Source: an uncultured beta proteobacterium
GTDB lineage: Bacteria > Pseudomonadota > Gammaproteobacteria > Burkholderiales > Burkholderiaceae_C
Assembly: GCA_903828665.1 (NCBI GenBank)
Contig: CAIKMZ010000086.1
Location: forward strand, 1 to 64,000
Reading direction: 5' to 3'
DNA: 64,000 nucleotides
A program made the translations under genes and the position numbers. The notes under the pieces are model-generated. The model searched no databases. It was not told where the DNA came from and saw only the letters and a list, made by a program, of their open reading frames with translations. Positions 34,522 through 42,239 of this stretch are shown here, piece by piece. Every line of letters begins with the position of its first letter. The stretch's first letter is position 1.

Positions 34522-36021
34522 ATGGGCACCGATTCTTCGCCTGCAGAGATCGAGGAAACCGAACTCAAGCTGACGCTGCCTGGCGCCGATCCGTCACTGC
34601 TGTTGAAGCGACTCCAACGCAATCCTGCGTTGGCAAGACGCAAGCGCACAACGCTGCAGCTGCACAACGTATATTTCGACACCCCTGATTTGGCCTTGCG
34701 CCAGCAGCGCGTCGCACTGCGATTGCGACGCGTCGGCGATGCAGCCAGGCCGCAGTGGCTGCAGACACTGAAGACGGCCGATCGCTCGGACTCCGCACTG
34801 AGCCGGCGTGGCGAATGGGAAGCGCCTGTGCGCGACGCCAAGCTGTCCCTGAAAGTATTGAAGAAATCACCTTGGCCTGGCATTGATGCCAATGGCACCG
34901 TCTTTCGCGCGCTGAGGCCGATCTTTGAAACCAACTTCGAACGAAGCGTCTGGCTGGTCAGGCGACGCGATGGCAGCGTAGTTGAGGTCGCGCTCGATAT
35001 CGGTCAGATTCTGGCCGGTGAACGCAGCACGCCGCTGTGTGAACTGGAGCTCGAACTCAAGGCCGGAACCCCGACCGCCTTGTTCGACGTTGCCAAGGAG
35101 ATTGCCGGAAGCATCGCTGTTCTTCCCGCAGCGCTCAGCAAGGCGGAACGTGGGTATGCACTGGCGCAAGAGACGGCGGGAATGGCGCTGCGCGCCGCAC
35201 CGCCCGCCTTGCCGCCGGGGCTGTCCGTGATGACCGCGGCACAGCGCGTGCTGTGCGAAATGTTCTCCCAATTCACGAGCAACCTGGGCACCCTGCTCAT
35301 GACAGACGATCCTGAAGTCGTGCACCAGGCCCGCGTCGGCTGGCGCCGCTTCAAGAGTGCGCAACGATTCTTTGCACCCGTTATGGCACATGAGACCGCC
35401 CCTTCGTGGCAGCCATTGCAGGCGCTCCTGCTATGCCTGGGAAACTTGCGGGATCTTGAGGTGGCCGGCAACGAGACCTTGCCGGCTCTCGCCGATGCCT
35501 ATATTGCCGCCGACCCGCGCCGCGCCGACATCTGGCAGCACATGACGCAGAGCCTGGCGCAGGCGATCCATCTGCAGCGCAAGGCTGTCCGCTACGCACT
35601 GCAAGACCCCACCGTCGGCGTCTGCCTGTTGGCAACAACGCAATGGCTGGAAAGCCTGAGCGCGCCCGAAACACAAGCAGGCGCTGCGAGCGCAAGGCCA
35701 GCGTCGCTGCGACGCTGGACGAAGGACAGGGTCTTGCGGCTGCGTCAGCAATTGAACTTGGCGCGCAAAGCAACGCAGACGCCGCAGCAGCCGCATCGCG
35801 TCCGCATTCTCGCCAAGCGCATGCGCTACAACGTGGAGTCGCTTTTCAGCCTGTTGCCCGCAAAGCGGGCTCAACGCTGGCGCGAGCAAGCGCTCCAGTT
35901 GCAGAGCAGCCTGGGCACCTCGCGTGATGCGATGCAGGCAGCCGCCCTAGTCACCGAACTCGGATTGGACCGCGGGCTGGCGGAATTCCTGCGCGGCTTG
36001 GCCGTGGGACAGACGGCATAA
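34522..36021 (+). CDS. CYTH-CHAD domain protein, polyphosphate-linked
   Basis: 499 residues. The N-terminal CYTH tunnel domain (about 10-205) has the ExExK motif ETELKLTL and the paired Arg/Lys strands ALRLRRVGD and QTLKTAD. The C-terminal CHAD domain (about 225-495) has the conserved basic helices VHQARVGWRRFKSAQRFF and HRVRILAKRMRYNVESL, whose His, Arg and Lys residues bind polyphosphate. CYTH domains cleave triphosphates; with CHAD, they are probably targeted to polyphosphate granules. Its place between ppx and ppk1 fits this. Confidence 0.92.
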   Translation: MGTDSSPAEIEETELKLTLPGADPSLLLKRLQRNPALARRKRTTLQLHNVYFDTPDLALRQQRVALRLRRVGDAARPQWLQTLKTADRSDSALSRRGEWEAPVRDAKLSLKVLKKSPWPGIDANGTVFRALRPIFETNFERSVWLVRRRDGSVVEVALDIGQILAGERSTPLCELELELKAGTPTALFDVAKEIAGSIAVLPAALSKAERGYALAQETAGMALRAAPPALPPGLSVMTAAQRVLCEMFSQFTSNLGTLLMTDDPEVVHQARVGWRRFKSAQRFFAPVMAHETAPSWQPLQALLLCLGNLRDLEVAGNETLPALADAYIAADPRRADIWQHMTQSLAQAIHLQRKAVRYALQDPTVGVCLLATTQWLESLSAPETQAGAASARPASLRRWTKDRVLRLRQQLNLARKATQTPQQPHRVRILAKRMRYNVESLFSLLPAKRAQRWREQALQLQSSLGTSRDAMQAAALVTELGLDRGLAEFLRGLAVGQTA

Positions 36022-36073
36022 CGCGGGCCGCCTCATCGCGACCTCCCGGCAACGACGCGGCAAGCCCCATTCG

Positions 36074-36107
36074 CTGTCGTAAAAGTGTCATCTTCACCAG
36101 GTAGATT
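36074..36107 (+). promoter_or_regulatory. orphan Pho box with -10, no recognised gene downstream
   Basis: CTGTCGT-AAAA-GTGTCAT (36074-36091) matches the PhoB consensus at 12 of 14 positions. Exactly ten bases later is TAGATT (36102-36107), a fair -10. The geometry is that of the phoA promoter. It points right, into the 3' end of sixA, which is on the other strand. Confidence 0.72.
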
Positions 36108-36119
36108 AGCGCTGTTGGT

Positions 36120-36142
36120 GCCGGGGCGAGTACACCCCCGGC
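36120..36142 (+). ncRNA. possible small RNA or leader: GC-rich hairpin after the orphan Pho promoter
   Basis: GCCGGGG (36120-36126) pairs perfectly with CCCCGGC (36136-36142), loop of nine. It starts about six bases after the expected transcription start, as a 5' stem of an RNA would. Downstream, a GTG at 36158 with AGGG eight bases before it opens an 85-codon frame that runs antisense to sixA. I see no homology in it, so a regulatory or antisense RNA is as likely. Extent of the RNA is not known. Confidence 0.35.
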
Positions 36143-36255
36143 GAACAGGGCATCAGTGTGATTGACGTAATGCTACCAACGCGAAATTCCACCTTGGTCT
36201 GCGCCAAATCTCATGGCCGGTTCACGCATTGCGACAGGGCCGGTGTACTGCCTGG

Positions 36256-36717
36256 CTACAGCACTTCCGGCGACTGCACCGTTAACACGAGTGTTTGTGT
36301 GTGCGCAGCACGCTCGCGATTGCGCAGCCACCAGACCGCGCCCTTCTTCACAGAACATTCAGCCACACTCAGGCCGATCAACTGGGCAATGGTCTGGCCC
36401 AGGGTCGGCTGGTGACCGACCACCAGCACCGTGCCCTTGGCATCCGGCCACTGAACCAGCTCCAACAACTGGAGCACAGTGCAACCGGGCGCCAGTTCCG
36501 CCTTGACCTTGTACTTGCGACCCAGCGCCAGCACTGTCTGCTCGCAGCGGCGCGCTGGACTGACCAAAATGCGTGTTCCTTCCGGCAGTTGACGATCGAG
36601 CCAGTTAGCCACGCGCGTGGCCTGCTTCTCGCCGCGCGAGGTCAGCGAGCGCGCCAAATCATCGCAGCCCTCCACCCATTCCTGCGCCTCGGCATGGCGC
36701 CACAAGACCAGGTCCAT
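36256..36717 (-). CDS. sixA: phosphohistidine phosphatase SixA
   Basis: 153 residues. The histidine-phosphatase motif LWRHAEA is at residues 4-10, SPARRCEQT and VGHQPTLG supply the other conserved Arg and His. It removes phosphate from phosphohistidine proteins. AAGGAG lies in the end of ppk1, whose stop is one base away, so sixA is translated directly after ppk1 from the same Pho-controlled message. Confidence 0.93.
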   Translation of the reverse strand: MDLVLWRHAEAQEWVEGCDDLARSLTSRGEKQATRVANWLDRQLPEGTRILVSPARRCEQTVLALGRKYKVKAELAPGCTVLQLLELVQWPDAKGTVLVVGHQPTLGQTIAQLIGLSVAECSVKKGAVWWLRNRERAAHTQTLVLTVQSPEVL

Positions 36718-36718
36718 G

Positions 36719-38821
36719 TCAGTCTCCTTCGGCTTCGTCATGCCCGCCGTAGCGCGTCATCAGGGCCGTTTGTGCGCTGTGGGGTGTGCGATGGCCGATG
36801 CGCTTGACACGGGCGTAAGTCCCGTCCGGCAGCAAATCCCAGGCATCGACACCGTCGTGCAGGTAGGCAACCAGATCCTCGTCGATGATGCGCTGGCGCT
36901 GCACCGGATCGGTCACCGGCCAGGCCAGTTCGACCCGGCGCATCATGTTGCGGTTCATCCAGTCGGCGCTCGACAGGAACAGCTCTTCGACCTCTTCGCA
37001 GCGAAAATAGAAGACCCGCGAATGTTCCAGAAAGCGGCCAATGACGGAGCGCACATGGATGTTGTCGGTCAGCCCCGGCAACTGCGCCGGCAGCATGCAG
37101 GCGCCGCGCACGATTAGATCGATCTTGACGCCGCGTTGTCCGGCGCGGATCAGCGCATGGATGAGCTTCTCGTCGGTCAGCGCGTTCATCTTGGCCACAA
37201 TGCGGGTGGCACGCCCCGCAGCAGCCGCCAGGCCCAGGGCATGAACGCGCTCTACCAGTTTCGCATGCAGATAAAAGGGCGCCAGCAGCACCCGGTTCAA
37301 TTTCGGCAGGCGGCTGTGACTGGCCAGATGCACAAACACATTTTCGACGTCGGTGGTCAGCGCCACATCGGCCGTCAAATGGCTCCAGTCGGTGTACAGG
37401 CGCGCCGTGCTGGGGTTGTAGTTGCCGGTCGACAAGTGCGCGTAGCGCTTGAGCTGTTTGCCTTCGCGCCGCGTGATCAGCATCATCTTGGCGTGCGTCT
37501 TCAGGCCGACCACGCCGTACAGGACCTGGGCCCCGATGGACTCCAGCATCTCGGCCCAGTTGATGTTGGTCTCTTCATCGAAGCGGGCTTTCAACTCCAC
37601 GACCACGGTCACTTCCTTGCCGCGCCGCACGGCTTCGCGCAGCAGGTCCATCAGCTCCCGGTCGCTGCCGGTGCGGTAGATGGTCTGCTTGATCGCCAGC
37701 ACTTGCGGGTCGTGCACGGCTTCGCGCAGGAAAGCCAGCACGCCGCTGAAGCTCTCGAACGGCTGATGGATCAGCACGTCGCCGAGCTTGAGCCGCTCAA
37801 AGAACGAGGCGCCCGGCGACAACTGGGTCGGGTAGCACGATTTGTAGGATGGGAAGCAGAGGTCTGGCGCATGAACCAAATCGATCAGTTGCGTTAGGCG
37901 CACCAGATTGACCGGTCCCTGGACCCGGTACAAGGATTCTTCCGGCAAATCGAACTGCTTGAGCAGGAAATTGGACAGATGGGTTGAACACCCGGCCGAG
38001 ACCTCCAGACGGACCGCTTCGCCGAAGTGCCGGTGCTGCAAGCCCTGGCGCAAGGCGGTCCGCAAGTTCTTAACATCTTCTTCGTCCACGGCCAGATCGG
38101 AATGGCGCGTGACGCGAAATTGCGAGAATTGACTGACCTCTCGGCCCGGAAACAGATCCGCCAGATGCCCGCGTATCACACTCGACAGCGAGACGAAATA
38201 GTTGGCATGCCCGGCAACCTTCTCCGGCATGCCGATCATCCGCGGCAATACCCGCGGCACTTTCACGATGGCGATCTCGTTGGCTCTTCCGAAAGCGTCC
38301 TTGCCACCGAGACGGACGATGAAATTGAGGGATTTGTTGGCGACCTCTGGAAACGGATGCGAGGGATCGAGCCCGACCGGGATCAGGAGCGGGCGCACTT
38401 CGCGCTCGAAATACTCCTTGACCCATCGCCGCTGCGCCTCCGTCCGCTCACCGTGCGACACGATCTTGATGCCCTTCTTTTCCAGCGCGGGCATCAACTC
38501 GTCGTTGTACAGCGCATATTGGCGCGCCACCAAGACGTGCGCCGCCCGCGCCAACCGCTGGAACGACTGCACGGAATAGATCCCCTTTTCGTCCTTGCGT
38601 AGATTGGCCGCCAGATGCGGCTCGGCCCGCACCTCAAAGAACTCGTCCAGATTGGACGATACGATGCACAGATAGCGCAGACGTTCCAGCAGCGGAACAT
38701 TCTTGCGATAGGCCAAGTCCAGCACCCGCTCGTTGAATGCAAGAATGCTGTGGTCGCGGTCGAGCAGCGTCACTTCAGCGTGAGTCAGCGTCGTCTGCTG
38801 GTGCGGAGTAGAAGAAGGCAT
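36719..38821 (-). CDS. ppk1: polyphosphate kinase 1
   Basis: 700 residues, the usual length. The N-terminal domain (LLDRDHSILAFNERVLDLA) and head domain are followed by the kinase core with YRTGSDRELMDLL, the phospho-acceptor His in VGLKTHAKMMLI and YAHLSTGNYNPSTARLYTD. It builds polyphosphate from ATP at the inner membrane. A TTG at 38833 could add four residues, but ATG 38821 is preferred. A perfect Pho box lies 54 bp upstream. sixA follows at once. Confidence 0.97.
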   Translation of the reverse strand: MPSSTPHQQTTLTHAEVTLLDRDHSILAFNERVLDLAYRKNVPLLERLRYLCIVSSNLDEFFEVRAEPHLAANLRKDEKGIYSVQSFQRLARAAHVLVARQYALYNDELMPALEKKGIKIVSHGERTEAQRRWVKEYFEREVRPLLIPVGLDPSHPFPEVANKSLNFIVRLGGKDAFGRANEIAIVKVPRVLPRMIGMPEKVAGHANYFVSLSSVIRGHLADLFPGREVSQFSQFRVTRHSDLAVDEEDVKNLRTALRQGLQHRHFGEAVRLEVSAGCSTHLSNFLLKQFDLPEESLYRVQGPVNLVRLTQLIDLVHAPDLCFPSYKSCYPTQLSPGASFFERLKLGDVLIHQPFESFSGVLAFLREAVHDPQVLAIKQTIYRTGSDRELMDLLREAVRRGKEVTVVVELKARFDEETNINWAEMLESIGAQVLYGVVGLKTHAKMMLITRREGKQLKRYAHLSTGNYNPSTARLYTDWSHLTADVALTTDVENVFVHLASHSRLPKLNRVLLAPFYLHAKLVERVHALGLAAAAGRATRIVAKMNALTDEKLIHALIRAGQRGVKIDLIVRGACMLPAQLPGLTDNIHVRSVIGRFLEHSRVFYFRCEEVEELFLSSADWMNRNMMRRVELAWPVTDPVQRQRIIDEDLVAYLHDGVDAWDLLPDGTYARVKRIGHRTPHSAQTALMTRYGGHDEAEGD

Positions 38822-38858
38822 GGCATCGGGCAAGCGTCAAATTTCAAATGGATGCCCG

Positions 38859-38892
38859 ATTGTTTGGTTGCTTGATGACAGTGGTGTGACAG
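38859..38892 (-). promoter_or_regulatory. Pho box and -10 for ppk1-sixA
   Basis: On the minus strand CTGTCAC-ACCA-CTGTCAT (38892-38875), a 14 of 14 match. Ten bases later AACAAT (38864-38859) stands in the -10 place. It is the best Pho box in the window. Confidence 0.9.
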
Positions 38893-38921
38893 TCCGGTTA
38901 CGCTGGTCCGTGCATGCACCG

Positions 38922-39785
38922 CTAGGTGTTCAAGGCCAGGGCCTTGGGTTCGGTGACCGGATTCCCGTGGTCTGCCGTCATTTGCAGCAATTCAAGGCGC
39001 CCGTCGCGATGCTCGACCAGCGCGGTGCGACTCTCGACCCAGTCGCCGTCGTTGCAATACAGGGTGCCGTTGATGCTGCGCATCTCGGCACGATGGATAT
39101 GCCCGCAGACCACGCCGTCATGACCGCGCTTCTTCGCCTCGGCGGCGACCGCGACTTCGAACTCGGTGACATAGTTCAAGGCCTTCTTGACCTTGTGCTT
39201 GAGATATGCTGACAAAGACCAGTAGGGCAAGCCCAGGCGGGCACGAAAGTGATTCAGATGTCGGTTCAAACGCAGCGTGAACTCGTACAGGTTGTCACCG
39301 AGGTAGGCGAGCCACTTGGCGCACTGAATGACGCCATCGAAGTAGTCGCCATGCGTGATCCACAAGCTGCGACCGTCGGCGGTGGTGTGCACGGCGTCCT
39401 CCACCACGTCGATGCCGCCAAAGCGGTGACCGATGAAGCCGCGGGCAAACTCGTCATGGTTGCCCGGCACATAGACGATACGGCATCCCTTGCGGGCCCG
39501 GCGCAGCAGTTTCTGCACCACATCGTTATGCGACTGCGGCCAGTACCAGCGACGCCGCAATTGCCAGCCGTCCACAATGTCACCGACCAGATAAAGGTAG
39601 TCACTCGGATGGGTGCGGATGAATTCGAGCAGGGCATTGGCCTGGCAGCCTGGCGTGCCGAGGTGCAGGTCCGATATGAAGATGGCCCGGTAACGCCTGG
39701 CACCGGCATCCTCATCGACGTCGTCACCCAGGCCGGCGCCGTGACCGCTGAGGAATGGTCCCGACACATCGAAACCCAGCCTCAT
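38922..39785 (-). CDS. plcP: PlcP-like metallophosphoesterase (phospholipid-degrading family)
   Basis: 287 residues. The calcineurin-like metal motifs are ISDLHLG (about residue 38), GDIVDGW, GNHDEF and GHIHRAE. The spacing and the segment HGDYFDGVIQCAKWLAYLGDNLYEF (split) match the family annotated as UDP-2,3-diacylglucosamine diphosphatase-like, which includes Sinorhizobium PlcP. That enzyme cleaves phosphatidylcholine and phosphatidylethanolamine to diacylglycerol under phosphate shortage. True LpxH is shorter at the C-terminus. The ATG shares one base with the stop of the olsB-like gene (TGATG); a GTG one codon earlier is also possible. This coupling supports a role in lipid remodelling (inference). 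Confidence 0.8.
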   Translation of the reverse strand: MRLGFDVSGPFLSGHGAGLGDDVDEDAGARRYRAIFISDLHLGTPGCQANALLEFIRTHPSDYLYLVGDIVDGWQLRRRWYWPQSHNDVVQKLLRRARKGCRIVYVPGNHDEFARGFIGHRFGGIDVVEDAVHTTADGRSLWITHGDYFDGVIQCAKWLAYLGDNLYEFTLRLNRHLNHFRARLGLPYWSLSAYLKHKVKKALNYVTEFEVAVAAEAKKRGHDGVVCGHIHRAEMRSINGTLYCNDGDWVESRTALVEHRDGRLELLQMTADHGNPVTEPKALALNT

Positions 39786-40633
39786 CACGCGCCCAGGAAG
39801 TGCTTGCGGTAGCGCGGCGGCAAGTCGTTGATCCGCATCAGCATGGGCAGATCGGCGGTATTGAAGTCAGGATCCCAGGCCGGCGCACCCAGCACCTTGG
39901 CGCCCAGCCGCAGGTAGCCCTTGATCAGCGCTGGTGGCTCCACCAACAGACTGCCGTCGAGTCGCTCCACCGGCAGGGGCAGGCGCGGACGCACGTGGTG
40001 CTCGATAGGTGCCAGATGCGTTTGCCTGAGTTGCTGCCAGATGCTGGCAGCCACGTCGCCACTGACGACGCCGTTGTGCAGCATCGGGATGCTGGCGCAA
40101 CCGATCATGGTGTCAAGCTTGTTACGCACCATGAACTCCGCCAGCGCACCCCACAGGGCCATGATGACGCCGCCGGTGCGATAGTCCGGATGCACACAAC
40201 TGCGGCCCAGTTCCACCATGCGGTCGCGCAGACTGCGCAGACGCGTCAAGTCGAATTCGAGATCACTGTAGGTGCTGCCGACGCGCGCGGCCTGTGCCGG
40301 TGTCAACAGTCGATAGGTACCCACGACTTCATGCGTCAGCTGATCGCGCACCAGCAAGTGTTCGCAGTAGTTGTCGAACAGGTCGACGTCGTGCCCCGGC
40401 AGTTTTGTATCGAGGCGCGCACCCATCTCGCCCACGAAGACCTTGTAGCGAAGGCGTTGTGCCTGCCGGACTTCATCCACATGCTTGGCCCAGGTTACCG
40501 AGAGGCTGCTGCGCTCTGCAGGCGCTGCCGGTGGCGAACCGGGCTGCTTGAAGAAGGCCAGCGGCCGTTGCAGCAAGCCCTTTGACAGTGACAGCGGTGA
40601 CATGGGGAAAGTCGGATTGGGCAGTTCTTTCAA
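39785..40633 (-). CDS. olsB: OlsB-like ornithine N-acyltransferase (GNAT)
   Basis: 282 residues. The GNAT core shows AQRLRYKVFVGEMGA, FDNYCEHLLVRD, VVGTYRLLTP, LGRSCVHPDYRTGGVIMAL and the end motif LPMLMRINDLPPRYRKHFLG, which together fit the 3-hydroxyacyl-ACP:ornithine acyltransferase family. It makes lyso-ornithine lipid, the first step to phosphorus-free ornithine lipids. I chose the TTG start with AAGGAG six bases upstream; an ATG 14 codons earlier has no ribosome site and would overlap the putative Pho repeats. It is translated together with the PlcP-like gene. Confidence 0.85.
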   Translation of the reverse strand: MKELPNPTFPMSPLSLSKGLLQRPLAFFKQPGSPPAAPAERSSLSVTWAKHVDEVRQAQRLRYKVFVGEMGARLDTKLPGHDVDLFDNYCEHLLVRDQLTHEVVGTYRLLTPAQAARVGSTYSDLEFDLTRLRSLRDRMVELGRSCVHPDYRTGGVIMALWGALAEFMVRNKLDTMIGCASIPMLHNGVVSGDVAASIWQQLRQTHLAPIEHHVRPRLPLPVERLDGSLLVEPPALIKGYLRLGAKVLGAPAWDPDFNTADLPMLMRINDLPPRYRKHFLGA

Positions 40634-40676
40634 TTCGTTCTCCTTGTTTTGGATGAACGAATGTTCGCGCGCCATG

Positions 40677-40705
40677 ATGACGACTTGATGGCGGAAAGAT
40701 GGCAG
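40677..40705 (-). promoter_or_regulatory. degenerate triple Pho box before olsB-plcP
   Basis: On the minus strand CTGCCAT-CTTT-CCGCCAT-CAAG-TCGTCAT: three 7-bp units on an exact 11-bp step (6, 5 and 5 of 7 to consensus), 44 bp before the TTG start. No convincing -10 hexamer stands ten bases after the last unit, so it is weaker evidence than the other boxes. Confidence 0.5.
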
Positions 40706-40726
40706 TTTGATGAAACGACGATTGCG

Positions 40727-42154
40727 TCAACGCGAGGCGCGCAGCGGCGCCGCGATTGGCTGGCAGCGGCTCTTCGAGCCGTGGATCGCGCACTGGATGA
40801 CCGGCAGGCCGTCAATCGTGTATTCGGTCAGCATCCAGCCACCGCCGGCTGCCGGATCGAGACGGTCCAGCGTTGCGAAGCCGTAGTCGGCGCGCCCGGC
40901 ATAGTCATCGACTTCTGCGCCGGGGTATAGTTGCGACCCCGCAGGCAAGGTTTGTGGCAGCAGACCTTCGTTGGCCGAGCCCGAGTTGCCCAGCACCAAG
41001 GAGAGCGGATGCGCGCTCTTGAAGCTAATTGACTCGAACAGATGCACGTGGCCATGCAGCGCCACTGTGACGCCGTCGGGAAACAGGCGCTGCGGGTACA
41101 AAGCGCCAAAGACCGACTGAAGTCCCTCGTTGCCGCCCAGCTTGAACCTGCTCGTGTCCCTGACCGGCGCCAGCGCCAGTAGCGGGTGATGGCTCATGAA
41201 GAAACTGTTGGTCTTTTGCTGCGCTAGTTGCGCCACCAACCGCATCTGCTCTGCGTACTTGCCGTAGGCGCGGTCGGTTGTGGCAAAAGGCTGGCCGTTG
41301 GTCTTTGAAGAATCGAAAACAATCAGCTGCGTATCGGCGGCGACGGTGACGGCATAGGGCATCGAGTAGTCGGCATCGACATCGAGCGCCGGATCGTTGC
41401 AGGAGCGCTCCTCGCGCCAGGCCTGCGCATCGAGGAATCGGAACCACCCCTGTCCGGCGCGAAAGCACGACTCGTGGTTGCCGCGCACAAACACCCAGGG
41501 TGCTGCTGCCAGCAAGGGTCTGGCAGGGTTGAAGAAATCAGCCTGCCAGGCATCAAAGCCGTAACCCCACAAGCTGTCGGCGCAACCGGCGTTGCCTTGT
41601 GGACAGGGGCTTTCCCGGTAGTGGACATCTCCGATATGAATGACCAGATCGGGTTTCAGCGCCGCAGCACTTTGCGCCACCTTGGCAAACGGCCATTTGA
41701 CCGCATCGTTGCAGGGCTGAAACGCATTCTCGGAAGCTTTCATGCGGCAGCCGGTATCGGCAATGATGACGATGCGTTGGATCGCGCCTGCAGGCGCAGG
41801 AATGGCGAGCCCCGCGACACGTGCGCCGCGAACACCCGCGGGCCATATCGCCTCGCACGTCAGCACATCGAACACTGCCGGCTTGCCGTCCTTTTGCGCA
41901 CTGTCGGCCCGCGCGCCGATGGTTGCCGGACTGGCCCGCACCGTCATCGGTTGCGCGCCCTGCCCGTCCCATTCGACATCCGGGCAAACCGCGGCGCGCG
42001 TCAAGGCACGCACCACCGCGCGCTGGCCTTCGCCTTGCACCGTGAAGGCGGCATCAGGCTGAACCTCGGAAGCCGTCCGGGCAAGACAGACGGGCGTGAT
42101 AAAACATGCGGCCAGAACCGGCCACGCCAGTCCGGAGAAATTGCACCAACGCAT
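40727..42154 (-). CDS. exported metallophosphoesterase, purple acid phosphatase-like
   Basis: 475 residues with a signal peptide (MRWCNFSGLAWPVLAACFITPVCLA). Metal-site motifs are IADTGCRM, IHIGDVHY, VRGNHESC, SHHPLLAL and ALHGHVHLFE. This set matches the calcineurin/purple acid phosphatase superfamily, with D-T-G in place of the usual DxH in the first motif. An N-terminal domain of about 125 residues has no clear match. It probably cleaves phosphate esters outside the cytoplasm. It lies behind the TonB receptor gene (minus strand, a hairpin and 85 bp between). No Pho box is seen directly in front of it. Confidence 0.82.
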   Translation of the reverse strand: MRWCNFSGLAWPVLAACFITPVCLARTASEVQPDAAFTVQGEGQRAVVRALTRAAVCPDVEWDGQGAQPMTVRASPATIGARADSAQKDGKPAVFDVLTCEAIWPAGVRGARVAGLAIPAPAGAIQRIVIIADTGCRMKASENAFQPCNDAVKWPFAKVAQSAAALKPDLVIHIGDVHYRESPCPQGNAGCADSLWGYGFDAWQADFFNPARPLLAAAPWVFVRGNHESCFRAGQGWFRFLDAQAWREERSCNDPALDVDADYSMPYAVTVAADTQLIVFDSSKTNGQPFATTDRAYGKYAEQMRLVAQLAQQKTNSFFMSHHPLLALAPVRDTSRFKLGGNEGLQSVFGALYPQRLFPDGVTVALHGHVHLFESISFKSAHPLSLVLGNSGSANEGLLPQTLPAGSQLYPGAEVDDYAGRADYGFATLDRLDPAAGGGWMLTEYTIDGLPVIQCAIHGSKSRCQPIAAPLRASR

Positions 42155-42184
42155 GACTTTGACCTCTCACTGAATACGGTGAAA

Positions 42185-42212
42185 GGCTTCCATCCGAACA
42201 CGGATGAAAGCC
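42185..42212 (-). terminator. hairpin between the TonB receptor and phosphatase genes
   Basis: A 12-bp stem (42185-42196 with 42201-42212, one G-T wobble on the minus strand) with the loop TGTT, followed by a short TTT. It could end or attenuate transcription from the receptor gene into the phosphatase. Confidence 0.55.
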
Positions 42213-42239
42213 TGCCATTGCTCACGCACACGCGGCGGA

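Noticed and set aside
34522-36021. CYTH-CHAD protein as adenylate cyclase CyaB
   Set aside because: The C-terminal CHAD domain and polyphosphate neighbours fit a triphosphate/polyphosphate role better.
40634-40675. Longer N-terminus for olsB from ATG 40675
   Set aside because: No ribosome site; the TTG at 40633 has AAGGAG six bases upstream.
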